Shown here: positions 11,943 through 22,714 of the stretch, piece by piece
How the letters are laid out: each line of letters opens with the position of its first letter
Position numbering within the stretch: the first letter of the stretch is position 1
NCBI GenBank assembly: GCA_021234155.1
Contig: JAJEKV010000046.1
Location: 4,564,665 to 4,628,664, forward strand
Reading direction: 5' to 3'
Origin: Isoetes taiwanensis
Lineage: Eukaryota; Streptophyta; Lycopodiopsida; Isoetales; Isoetaceae
Length of the DNA: 64,000 nucleotides
Notes under the pieces: model-generated
Databases searched by the model: none
What the model saw: the letters and a program-made list of their open reading frames with translations, nothing else
What the model was told of the DNA's origin: nothing
Translations under genes and position numbers: made by a program

Positions 11943-12537
11943 TGTTTGGGGTCCGGGTTCGGGAACTCCCCGAAGACGACCCTACATGAGGACCCGTGGA
12001 TCTAACAGAGAGTCCGGGACTATGTCACGCGGGATTTGCAAGAAGAGAAGAAAAAGAAGAAAACAGAAACAAATGAGAGAAAGATGATAAGCTTCCTTGA
12101 TATCAATGATGAAAATACATGAGCTCGCGAATAGAGAGAAAACCGAAAGGAGACAAGACTCAAAACTCATCTAAAAACTTATGTGCTAACTCTACTCATA
12201 TATATAGTACAATGGCCTGGGGCCCAATATAGAGACACTGACCGATCTGGGTTTTAACTCACCGGAAGGAGGCCCGATTCGCAGGAATGTTGGCGGTGCC
12301 CTCTTGAAGTGCCTAGAATCACGCTGTGACGCCGACGCGGGTGGTGGACGCCGTCCACTTGTCCGGCCGGCGCCTGCTTGTTGCTGACCCGCGAGGTTTT
12401 GGCTGCGTGGCCGGCCGCTTGGTCTTCTAGCGGAGCCTTGATGTCCGACCGTGGGTGGATCGAGGATCATTTTGAGCTTGACCACGGTGCCGTCAGATGC
12501 ATGAATAGTCCCTGTACCGGAGGCACAGGGACTAACG
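11943..12537 (-). repeat. 5' LTR of the Ty3 element
   Basis: Partner of the LTR at 1401-1992. The minus-strand start is CGTTAG rather than TGTTAA, so the terminal T has mutated; the end is CCCCAAACA. It would have driven transcription leftward through the element. Confidence 0.88.
12198..12206 (-). promoter_or_regulatory. TATA box in 5' LTR
   Basis: The minus strand reads ACTATATATATGAGTAGAG. It is conserved at the same place in both LTRs and is the likely core promoter of the element. Confidence 0.6.
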
Positions 12538-12779
12538 TTATGTTCAACATCAACATTTAGATAGTTTCTATGGCATTGCCAACATTTTACGTGAGTTTGT
12601 CCGGGGGCATGCTAAGATCGGGCCGCGATCGTATCTTCGGACGAATATTACATGATCTCAACCGTGGTAATAATCATTCTTTGTATATGTACTATGCACG
12701 GTTCCCCGGTTTTGTTTTGGAGGAGATGCGGCATGACTTCCCGCCAATGCCGCCATCCAACGGGCCTAAGAAGCCTAAA

Positions 12780-13410
12780 GAGCATGTGGTTTAATTCGAT
12801 ACAACGCAAGAAAAACCTTATCAGCCCTTGGCATATGAACAAGTTTGTCCTTAACAGTCAATTCGCATTGTGTTTGCATGGTCGCCGCCACCGTGTCGTG
12901 AGACGTTTGGTTAAGTCCCCGTAACGAGCGCAACCCTTGTTTTGTGTCGCTATCCCGCACTCACAAAGGACCGCCTGCGATATATCGGAAGAAGGTAGGG
13001 ATGCCGTCAAGTCCGCATGGCCCTTATGGGGCTGGGCTACACACGATGCTACAATGGCAATTACAATAGGAAGCAAGGTCGCAAGGCGAGGCGAATCGAA
13101 AAAGATTGCCGGGAAGAGTCCGGATTGTTCTCTCGCAACTCAAGAACATGAAGTTGGAATCGCTAGTAATCATGGATCAGCATGCCGTGGTGAATATGTA
13201 CGGCCCCCGTACATCACCGGCCACACCATGAGAATTGGTTTTGCTCAAGCATCCGGAAATCACCCATTACTTTGGTGTTCCATGCGCCGCTTCTAAGGCG
13301 GGCCCACTCATCATCGGTGGTGGTCGTCTTATGGATATCGTGGCGGGGTTATTGACCGAGGTGAAGTCATAACAAGTAGCCATAGGGGAACCTGCAGCTG
13401 GATTGAATCT
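12780..13410 (+). pseudogene. rrn18: Mitochondrial 18S rRNA 3' fragment (NUMT)
   Basis: The sequence follows the 3' third of plant mitochondrial small-subunit rRNA: AGCATGTGGTTTAATTCGAT, ACCTTATCAGCCCTTGGCAT, GTCAAGTCCGCATGGCCCTT, ACAATGGCAATTACAATAGG, GAACATGAAGTTGGAATCGC, and the terminal GTAGCCATAGGGGAACCTGC then GGATTGAATC. The GGCAATTACAAT block and the GGATTGAATC end are mitochondrial rather than plastid. Gaps (much of the variable stem near 12960) and substitutions show it is a decayed nuclear copy. Confidence 0.9.
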
Positions 13411-13612
13411 CTTTCAAGTTAAGAATGCATTGAATGGATGCCTTGGCTTTGAGATATTCTGAGCTGAATTGCCAGATGCCTAACAAGGCAGTACAAACAA
13501 TTTTATGCTGTTTCGGGGACAAAGGGGTCCATGAATTTATTCTGCAAAAAGAAAAAACAATTACTGACAACAGACATTCAGCTGCTGCTTATCTTGGGTT
13601 TGGCTTGCACTC

Positions 13613-14882
13613 TTGGTTTGCTTCACTAAGCATCCGGAGAATATCAATAGCAAAACTACTGAAACTTACATCAATTTGCCTAAGCTCCTCTTTACTAGGA
13701 CTCAAAAAGAAGATTTCTTTAACACAGTCCCTGAAGAGGTAGTATCTTATCTTAAAGATGCAAACAATATCTCTAAGAGGAAGAAAGCCAAGGCTCATGT
13801 AATAGCTAAGGCTGCAGAAAAGGTTGGCAACAATATCTTTAGCCCAACCATTCTTTGTGGTGATGGCACAAATATAAATCATGCAAGGGAGGTTGTACAT
13901 GAAGATGAACTGGAAGAAAATAATGAGGTAGAAAGACTTAATATGGTTAATTGCTCCCTGTTTCCAGCTCTTACACCAGAAGTAGTGGAAGCCCTGTCTA
14001 GGTAGTATAACCACGCCATGTGGAAATGCAAAAATCTTGGGGTTGTAACCCCTATTAATACAAAATCATGGATGTATTTGGCTGATATAAAATCAACACA
14101 GTCAAGGCAGTAAAAGAGGTTATGGAAACAGGAGAATACATCCTTAACAGAGATGAGGTGGAACTGCCCTTCACAACATAGTTATTTGACAAAGATTGTT
14201 CCTGCAATTTGGGTGTATATGTTAATCAGAAGAACCACATGGTGGCATTTCTTGGTGCAGCAAGAGATGATTTCTTTGTAAGAAAAATGTGGCGATCCTT
14301 TTGCCTTATATTAAGTGTGCATGCGATAAAAAGATGAACAAGAAGTGCAAAGACAATATCACATGGGATGATCATGCAATATAGTTCGTACTGAACAATC
14401 TAGATATAGTTTTTCCTGGATCTCCGCTCAATAAGGCATTTCTTAACTTTGTTGGTTTGGTTAGTAACACCTTACAGGGTGCCACTTTAGCTCAAATTGA
14501 TTATCTCCACTTCAAAGAAAAGTTTATAGAGATGGCTATTGAGCACAACAAGAGTAAGGAGTCTGATCTGCACCAAGAAGTTTGGCTCAAGATGATCATG
14601 ATCATGATCATGAAAGATATGCTGATTCATGAAGAAGATAAGAAGCGAAAACTTACTGTCAACATCTACAGTCAGATTTCAAAGAAATCAGTTGGGTCTA
14701 GCATGGACACTGCAAATCTCGCTGAGTTCTATCCTCCTAGGATGGCACGAACGGAAGTCCTTGGAAGTGATAAAATAGCAACTATTTCTAAATGTGATAC
14801 TGTAAACATCGAGTATTCTGTTAACAAGGCAAATACTCGTAGAGAAATTCATATGGAACTTAAAGCTCTCAATATGGAGTAA
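13613..14882 (+). pseudogene. N-terminal region of Penelope-like protein
   Basis: Two readable blocks. 13613-14005 contains LPKLLFTRTQKEDFFNTVPE and a lysine-rich segment, and ends VVEALSR before a stop. 14457-14882 contains FKEKFIEMAIEHNKSKESDL and a MIMIMIM stretch caused by a GATCAT simple repeat at 14592-14612. The gap between them (14006-14456) holds more coding-like sequence with stops in every frame. No known domain is recognised. Confidence 0.45.
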
Positions 14883-14918
14883 TTTTGCTGCATGTGGTAT
14901 ATCTGATAATAAAAATTT

Positions 14919-17061
14919 TTGAATAAAAGTTTGCTTCCATTTGAAAGTAATATAACACTTGTGTCGGCCACTTCTTTATTGTCCATTTATTTTACATGCA
15001 CAGTAGCTCTTGACACTAATGCACTCAAAAAATTGTTACATGTATTGCAGGAACAAGACTCAGACCATAACAGGTCAATAATAAGGGAGGCCAATGGCAG
15101 AATGAAGCTTGTTAGAGAAACTCGTACAAAGCCAAAGAAAAATGTGCATTTGACTTATCACTCTGCACTAATGGATGCCATTAAAATTAGAAGTATATTT
15201 GAAGAGGATGTCGTCCCATTTATTGATAAACAGGGTGTTGAAGCTCTTGATAATACTGTTTTCGGATGGAGATATAGAGAAAAGTTCTCCGATTTACTAT
15301 ATAAACCTTTCTATATCTTTGTTACAAAGGATGAGCATAAGTGCCCTTGCAGAAATAAATTGTTACAGAGATTCGTTGATGCAAAGGAAGGACATATTTT
15401 GACCATGGATCTGAGAGTTGTTAGAAACAAGAATCTCAGGAAGTTACTTAGCAAAGGTTTAAACCATGTACCACAAAGGAAGTGGGAGAAATCAGAATGA
15501 CTGCAAATGGTTCTGGACTATGTCAAGCAATTTCTACGGGTACATAGATTCACTCTTGGTGAGATTAATGAAACACTACTCAAGGATATTTGTGCCGCAG
15601 TGAGAAAGAAAGTACTTTTACGATGATGGAGAACTTCATTGCTAGCTCGGTTAAGAAATACTAGAGATACATTTTATTTGAAGATAAAGAAGCAATGAGA
15701 GAATTGAAATGGATTAGAAAACATTTGTACATCACAGGAGTAGATAAAGCAGCAAATAACCCATGCTTTATTTGCCCTATTTTAGTCAGAAATAAAGCTC
15801 GTGAAAGAGCAGGCAGCTCAGATTTTGAAGTTTGCAACATTAGTCTGGACAACATTATTGAGCAAATTACTGCACAGATTTCAGAATTCTGCCCCTTATC
15901 TTTAGAGACTGAGCAAAAATTACCATATCTTTTAGCAATATACAAGGCACACAAACAAGCATTCCGATGGATCACAAACGCCCATGACTCCGTATTTTCA
16001 AAGTTAGCTAGTCTTATTGCTGCTGGACTTAAAGAAATATTAGGTATTTGGCCAGAGGTTACTGAAGACATGTGCAAAAAGTTGAACATCCTATGTCCTA
16101 AAGGATATAATGCCTGTTGGGTGGTTGACTCCATATATCACGTCATGCTTAATTTACCCAGACGCGTACATAGCATATACACGACAGATATATCCAAGTG
16201 CTATGAATCAATCCCTATTGAAGGAGATGAAGGCCTATGCACAATCATTGGTAAGATTATCAATATTGCTTTTGAGTTTATGGGAAGAAAGAAAATTGGT
16301 ACAATCTTATGCTTTAAGAAATGTAAGAATCCAGGATATATTGCAAAATGGCAAGTTAATAAAAACTGCCTAAATGCTTCAGAATTTATGGAAATGAACT
16401 GTTGGTTACTAAAAAATTGCTTCATTTTTAATCATGGACAGGTATGGAGACAATGGGGTTCGCATGCTCCCCGCAATGGTGCAATTTGTACCTTGCTTGG
16501 CATGAGGTCAACTTCGTTTTGAACCTTGCTAGGCATGGCAGATACCAATTTCCGTTTCATGGATGATTTGTTCATATTAAATGCAGGAAATCCTGATAAA
16601 TTCTTCAGCAAAGAAAGCAATTTCTCCATTTACAACATGGATTTCCTCGAGGTAAAGAATGAGACGAAGTATTTTATTAGTCCTGATCAAGAAACAAAGA
16701 TTGGAATTGAAGGTACATTTTTGAATATGAGAATAAAAATAATAGATGCCAGCAATGGTCTATTCAGTACCTCAAAATATGATAAGAGAGATAATTTGCT
16801 CTTCCAAGCCATAAAGTATGTAAAGGCTGATGGTGAAAACCTTATTTCCAAGCAGCAAAAGTTATAATGTCACAAGTTGTTCCCAGCTTGTATATTAATG
16901 GGAGTTCAGAAGATGCAGCTAGAGATATAAATGGAATTATTTCTGCTTTTATAAAAAATGGTTTTGATTCCAAGACTATCAAGAGGAATGTCCAGACTGT
17001 TTTGGAAATGGACTTTTCAGGAGTCAAGTATGAATATAACAATATCATCAAACTGTTATGA
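14919..17061 (+). pseudogene. Penelope-like RT core
   Basis: Three frames join. 14919-15500 holds a helical segment ending LRKLLSKGLNHVPQRKW. 15695-16440 holds LPYLLAIYKAHKQAFRWITN and the first catalytic Asp in HSIYTTDISKCYESIP. Near 16440-16530 two frames together give GFACSPQWCNLYLAWHEVNF. 16526-16867 gives FRFMDDLFILN, the catalytic DD, followed by FLNMRIKIID and FSTSKYDKRDNL. 16867-17061 gives the thumb-like tail with MSQVVPSLYINGSSEDAARD. One or two frameshifts and a few stops break it. Confidence 0.7.
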
Positions 17062-17076
17062 TAATATGTACGGGTG

Positions 17077-17197
17077 ATAGTAGGAGCCTGGTCAGGTTGA
17101 TTAGCTTCCTACTACACTTAGTCAGCTGATGCATTCCAGGCTCCTCCACTTGCGGAAGGAGGTAGGGTATTTATGATGCCTGATCAGATCAGGGACA
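17077..17197 (+). other. 3' stem-loop region of the Penelope-like element
   Basis: Right after the RT stop, TAGTAGGAGCCTGG (17077-17091) can pair either with GCTTCCTACTA (17104-17114) or with CCAGGCTCC (17136-17144). A third palindrome, CCTGATCAGATCAGG, lies near 17182-17196. The position fits a structured 3' UTR used for priming or template recognition. Confidence 0.4.
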
Positions 17198-18093
17198 ATA
17201 TAATGCATTGACTAAATTACTGTTGAATTTTGGTGTGTTGTAATTCTATTGCTTAGCATGTGCCTAACATCTTCAAAATAATTATTCAACACCAAAATAG
17301 TGAAGGTGTTAAACTCTACAATTATAGTATCAATTTGGATAACAATGGTTTAAAAATCACAGTCTACATAATGCTTAGAATAGCATTTAATATAGACATT
17401 GTCTCCAGAAGCATAAATATACACTTTGAGCGTAAATGAATGACGGTTCTTAAAATATACTATTTAGCATGCACGATCACAAGAACAATTGTTTCAGCAT
17501 CAACACCAGAACAACATAGAGCAAAAACATTTGCTAGTAAAGTAAGGAAAATAAGATTGCGGTTGCATCATGAATGTATGCATCGAGCATAAGCATAAAC
17601 CCTATGGCATCCACAGGATTAACAATTACTATGGTGATATATGGATAATACCATGGTATTTATAAGTATACGTCTGCAAAAAAAACCAGTTGTATAGCTT
17701 GAGGCAAAACTTATACTTGGCATGGCAACATTCTTAGGAAATGACATCAAGGGTCTAGGAGAATCTTTTGCAAGATTACAACTATGGGAAATAAAAAAAT
17801 GATCTAGCAAAAAAAGCGTTTTGAATTAAAACCATTGCAACTATTGTTTAATATTACTCATGCACTATTCAATAAGTATTGTGAAGTTTTCTTCGAAATA
17901 TACGTCATTGTTTAGCTAGGGCATGCAAAATTCAGTTAAGTATTGCTCAAGATTTGTTCGTGTTGTTGAGACTCGAATCATAGAAAAGATAGAAGTAGAC
18001 TAACCTAAAATTGTTATAATAGCTATTTGACACATAAGCATTGTGTCGATTCTTGACTTGTAATAAAACAAAAAAACCCTGCTATTTATTGGA
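17198..18093. other. Non-coding spacer
   Basis: AT-rich with no coding potential, RNA gene or long repeat that I can see. Confidence 0.5.
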
Positions 18094-18474
18094 ATGAGCA
18101 GGCCGACTCGAGCATGTACACCTGGTGTGGACCTTCACGCGCTGAGCATCAGTACAAATATTATCTTCGCACCAGAAGGAACAAGATGGGTCGCCCTAAA
18201 AGCTCCAAGAATTCGTCCAAACCATCAACATGGAATATTGCGGCCAAGCCCTTGCAGAAGAAAGCTCAAGCTGCATCCGCCCTTCTTGCAAGATGTCTTA
18301 GCAAAAATACAACCTGTGAAGATGAGGACCAATCCATTGCTCAGAATGAGATTGGAACCATTGTTCGACCTAAAGACCCTAAGAAAGAGTCTGATAGTAT
18401 ATAATGTGTTGTATTGGCCTGAGACAAATTGCCTTCGCCAATTGAAATTCTACAAAATGTACAACCTACAGTAA
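18094..18474 (+). other. Short basic ORFs of unknown nature
   Basis: Two overlapping plus-strand frames are open. The frame at 18114-18404 gives a basic 96-residue peptide including MGRPKSSKNSSK, which resembles an AT-hook core (G-R-P), and SIAQNEIGTIVRPKDPKKES. No family is recognised. It may be an exon or a fragment of a mobile-element gag. I cannot say that it is expressed. Confidence 0.2.
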
Positions 18475-19091
18475 TTAAGTTAGTATAATTTGTTAAATAG
18501 GTGAAGCTTTGATCTTGTTTTTATGGTCAAACTAGGAGCAGAATAACAACTGAAGGGTTTGCCTATGACACCTGCCTTCCCATAAGTGGAAACCATACTA
18601 ATGCTTTTTTTCTTATGGATGGTGGCAGGTAAGAGGAACCCTTCCCTGGTGATTTTGATATGTTATGATTGGGAAGCTTTTGCAAATACAACCTCCAGTA
18701 AAAATGGTGATGTCTTCAAAGATCTTTCTGGACATTACGTCCATGTTGATTGTTACACATGCAATATTGGTTATGGAAAAGGAATGGTGCTCTTTTGTCA
18801 AAAAAGATAATGAGTATGTCATTTTGCATGTATATACAAACATGTAATTCACTTCTTGTTGATTCTTTGCTGCATGCCAATATGCTCTTACATGCAAGCT
18901 TTATCTCATATGTATACTCGATTGCTTTTATGTACAAGATTTTCTTTTGACATGCATTGGCTCATTTAGATTTGGCAAATAGACATAAGCACAGATTTTG
19001 AGTATTACAAGGACAAAAAGGCTTAGTGCTAGAAAAGATTCTAGTTCTAAGGAGATTAGGCTTTAGATTAGACCCTAAAGACCTATTAAGC
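18475..19091. other. Non-coding spacer
   Basis: Overlapping short ORFs occur on both strands with no recognisable motif. Nothing else is seen. Confidence 0.4.
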
Positions 19092-19173
19092 ATCTATCTA
19101 TCTACCTACCTACCTACCTACCTACCTACCTACCTACCTACCTACCTACCTACCTACCTACCTACCTATCTAC

Positions 19174-19213
<40 letters not shown>

Positions 19214-19214
19214 T
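19092..19214 (+). repeat. (CTAC)n(CTAT)n microsatellite
   Basis: About 30 tetranucleotide units, CTAC in the middle and CTAT at both ends. It can be translated as a Tyr-Leu-Pro-Thr repeat, which has no significance. It abuts the Ty3 remnant to its right. Confidence 0.97.
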
Positions 19215-21240
19215 GTTCCAGAATTATGGAATGCAGTCGAACAATCAAGACAAAAAATGGAAGCAAAAAATATGGCTTATGTCCTCGCCATGATACGAGC
19301 AATAATAGTAGCAAAAATTGTTCCTCCACCTTCATACAACAAGACCTATCTAAACATTGTTGTCAAAGTGGAACTTCTGAAAGAAGTGATGACTACGTTA
19401 CCCAACTTTGTCGCCACTGAGCTGGCCAAAAGCAAAATACCTCCCAATTTAGAAACAATTCTTTAACTCTGTCTTGCACTCTGTGGACACATTTTGTTGT
19501 CCACCATGCTGGTAGGAGCTGTTCTAATTCAAACGCCTAATTGTGCATACCATTATGGGCCTCATCAAGGAAATCATGTTCAAATTAATGGTGGAAGTGA
19601 TGTCAATCTTATTACTAATAAGTTGTGTTATCGACTTGGCATCACACAACTTTACAAAGTTCCTTATGATGTCAAACTTGCCAATGGTCACATTAAGAGT
19701 CCTCAAGATCATGCTAACAAACTGATCATCAACATTGGTGATCTTATATAAGTTTCCTTTGCGATTTGGAGTTTGGCAAGGACAAGATCCGAGAGACTAT
19801 GAAAGTTGAACGACCTTTTATTGAAGAAGCAAAGAGTATTCACTATTGAAAACATGTTCGATTGGTTATCACAGATGGCACTTTCAATGCCACCATGGAT
19901 CTGAAAACTTGAACCCTTCTCTCAATTGAGCACATTGAACCTAATTTTTCATATAACGACTTTGATAAGGAACAACCAGCTTATAAGTGTCCCCATTCAG
20001 GACCCTTGCACTTCCAAGGAAGTGCATATACACCTACAGGGTGATACAGATCTAACAAATGATCGTGCAGTTGCGATGTTAGTTGATCCTTACTTGTCAT
20101 CTTGCAATCAAGTACAAACTACTGATACGGATATCAAAGACACAGAAATGGTCACAAATTGGAGATTTTTCCATTCATTAATGCTGCCTCTCTCACGCCC
20201 AAAGGTAAGCCGGTGTTCAGGCAGCTGATAGTAACTCTAGGCACTCAACCTTAGTTTTTCATTATGCAAAGTACTACACACCCTACCATGTTGCAAACAA
20301 TAGTAGACATGATCATGCATTCAGATGCGATTCTCAAAAGTTGAAGTTATTGACATCGATACCAATCAAATTGTATGTCTCGCGGTAGGTCTGAAACCTC
20401 CTTTTAGAGCGGCATCAAACTTTTAAGAAGTACAAACATATTTTTGTTTGGAGCTATAAGATTTACATGGCATAAAAAAGGAATTGAGTGAACTCACCAT
20501 TTTTATTAAACCGATATCCAGAATGATAGTACAGGCTCAACACAACCTATCGCAACTGCAACGAAGTAAACTTTGACAAACTTTAAATGACAAACTTTGA
20601 CAAACTTTTAGTAGTCGGCCGTATCCATGAGTCAAACACTCTAAATGAGTGAGTCCTATTGTCATTGCTAATGAAAGACTCGAAATGAAATAGCATACCA
20701 GTTGAAGCAGTCGTAATGATCGCAAACTCATGGGTGATGAAAAATCATGGACTTGGAACACTCAAGCTGTTGAGGTAGCATTATAGAACCTCAAGATATT
20801 GCTGATGTAAGCATATGTACTTGTATCTCGACATGGGATAAGCATGTGCGTGTGGATGTTTCAAGCTTTGTAATAGGCGCTTTTCTTGCTCAATAACATG
20901 CTCCTCACTATGATAAATCAATTCGCTTTGCGGGCCATAAACTCAATTCAACTGCAATAATTATTCAGCCATGGAACAGGAGGCCTTGGATCTCATCTTC
21001 TGCATTCAACAATTTTGACCATATCTCTTGGAAAATCGAATCAGGTTCTCTGTGGACCACCAAGAACTTATGTCTCTCATCAAGAAATCCACGTTCAAGG
21101 GGTGCATCGCCCATTGAGAACTCTTGCTACAGGAGTTTGCTCCCTTCAACATAATTCATAAACCATGAAAGTCCAATACAATCCTTGATTATCTCTCCTG
21201 CATCAACACCAATGAGAATCTTGAGGATTAGATTTTAGAT
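19215..21240 (+). mobile_element. Decayed Ty3 element, relative of the 1.4-12.5 kb element
   Basis: The plus strand holds protease (19560-19751: NHVQINGGSDVNLITNKL, then YDVKLANGH) and RNase H (about 20855-21232: VDVSSFVIGAFLAQ, AGHKLNST, YSAMEQEALDLIFCIQQF, FSVDHQELMSLIKKSTF, LLLQEFAPFNIIHKP). The protease shares ITQL(F/Y)-PYD(I/V)KLANGH with the minus-strand element, so they are one family. RT motifs that should lie at 19.8-20.8 kb are not readable. LTRs are not seen. Confidence 0.75.
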
Positions 21241-21620
21241 GCTCTCACCCAAGTTTAAGAAGATCCTAATTTAGATTGATTATGTCGTCCATGTGGTTAG
21301 ATGGATGGAACACTACCGTATATTGAATGACAATTCCTAGTCTTCCATGTTTGAATATTTTTTATACACATATAATAATGCGTATAGTCATGACACCCTT
21401 CACCCAAGTTTAAGAAGATCCCAATTCAGATTGATTAAGAATGGATGGAATAGTACCATATGTCAAATGACAATTCGTAGTCTTCCATGTTAGGATGTAT
21501 GTATATGTATAATAACACATATATTCTAGGAAGGGACTCGCAAAGAACACAAAAATCGAGTGACATCTTCACCCGTTTAAGAAGATCCTAATTTAGATTG
21601 ATTATGTCGTCCACGGATCA
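21240..21620 (+). repeat. Three tandem copies of a ~160-bp unit
   Basis: TTTAAGAAGATCCTAATTTA or a close variant begins near 21255, 21408 and 21577. Copies one and two are each followed by an ATGGATGGAA stretch and AATGACAATTC-TAGTCTTCC. The first copy overlaps the end of the Ty3 remnant. Confidence 0.75.
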
Positions 21621-22714
21621 ATGCCGTAATCATCTCCTAGGTTATTGTGCATTCTCGTGTTGCTTGATTACACAAGCGGACCAAAAAGTACGAGCATCAA
21701 GATGCACTTCCATAAGGCACGCAAGGAACCGTTTATATTTTAATAAAAGTAAATGACAAACATTGCAACAACGTGGAAATGTTGACTAAGATGGACCTGC
21801 TGAAATGCGCTGCCTTACAACTATTCGAAGCAAAAGGACATACAAGATATTTTCCAAAAATGTCAAATATCTACCATTTGCCATTATACGTCTGATTTAA
21901 ATTGATTTTTTTTATTAACCGAAGATGTCTATGTCGTTTAGGGCCAAAAAAGAGGGCCACACCTAACCAGATTTTTGTGGCAAGCTCTAAGGCTGACACG
22001 AGGCGATCCAAGCACCGCTCTCTCTGCAAAAACCTATCCAATTTTGCCACGTCATTGCCACGTGTAATAATCTTATTGGCTTACTTGTAGCACTTTTCAG
22101 GGATCAAACTCGTGTCCAGCTCCGACGGCCAGATTCCTCAGTTTTCTGCCCATTCTTTAAGTTTTGTGCTGTTTATCAGCTTAATCTGCAGTTCGGGAGC
22201 TGCTGTGGCAATCACATATGGATTAACCACGCTTTTATCTCTTCATTCGTGGATTATTTCTGCCGATTGGTTGTCTGCGCATTTCGTCTTCTGCGCCACG
22301 CTATCAACCAATTCCGGTATTTCTTTCTTCAGCAGGTGGTCTCATTGCTTTAGATTCGATCTTTTGCTTCATCATGAATCTCCTTATAGCATGCTAGTAA
22401 ATGGATGTTTTTGTCCCCTCTGTGGTATCGCTAGTAATCATTTGAAACGAAATGAATTCATATGCTTTTGTTGGATCCTTTCAAATCTCTTCCCAAGATA
22501 ATAATCTATGTCACTATGGTGGATAATGCGTGATTTTCTTACTGTATTTAGCTCTTGTTAGGCCAGTAGCTGGAATTGATGTGTTTATGTTTGAATACTG
22601 TTTGTCCAGCTTATACTTGATTGATTCCTGTAAAGTAGACGATGTGGAACTCACAGGTATATGCGGCATGTTTTCTGTTATTGCTGATCTCCGTTGATTA
22701 TGGGATGCAGGCAG
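21621..22714 (+). promoter_or_regulatory. Upstream region of GWD
   Basis: No ORF of note. A G-box CACGTG lies at 22059-22064, with a reversed CCAAT (ATTGG) at 22075-22079. A pyrimidine-rich stretch and an acceptor-like GGATGCAG end at 22710, five bases before the start codon at 22715. This suggests a 5' UTR intron whose upstream exon lies somewhere in 22.1-22.6 kb. The transcription start cannot be placed. Confidence 0.4.

Larger units (their letters stand above)
1401..12537 (-). mobile_element. Ty3/gypsy LTR retrotransposon with extra 3' ORF
   Basis: A minus-strand element of about 11.1 kb. It is bounded by two LTRs of about 590 bp and flanked by near-matching 5-bp direct repeats (GTATG at 1396-1400, TTATG at 12538-12542). 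Reading leftward from 12537 the order is LTR, primer site, gag, protease, RT, RNase H, integrase, extra ORF, polypurine tract, LTR. Protease-RT-RNase H-integrase is the Ty3 order. Every domain needs several frameshifts to be read through, so this copy is dead. The central part of the two LTRs is almost identical while the GC-rich ends differ by many small indels. A related copy lies on the plus strand at 19.2-21.2 kb. Confidence 0.9.
13613..17200 (+). mobile_element. Penelope-like reverse transcriptase element
   Basis: A plus-strand unit of about 3.6 kb whose ORFs form one reverse-transcriptase protein of the Penelope-like type seen in algae, bryophytes and some animals. Typical features are a long helical N-terminal region, an RT core with T-D-I and F-M-D-D motifs, and a C-terminal block with FSTSKYDKRDNL. 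No LTR is seen. No GIY-YIG endonuclease can be read, so it may be an endonuclease-less form or truncated. It starts just after the mitochondrial fragment and ends with a 3' stem-loop region. Confidence 0.65.

Noticed and set aside
13411-13460. AATGGATGCCTTGGC right after the 18S fragment resembles the start of a large-subunit rRNA
   Set aside because: The match is limited to about 15 bases and the following sequence does not continue as rRNA.
14592-14612. MIMIMIM membrane-like segment in the Penelope-like N-terminal region
   Set aside because: It is a translated GATCAT simple repeat.
17121-17180. CTGATGCATTCC after the Penelope-like RT as a possible hammerhead ribozyme
   Set aside because: The hammerhead core CTGANGA is not matched and no paired GAAA with a cleavage-site stem is seen.
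19026-19466. 146-codon plus-strand ORF with a long Tyr-Leu-Pro-Thr repeat
   Set aside because: The repeat is a translated (CTAC)n(CTAT)n microsatellite; the rest overlaps the Ty3 remnant.
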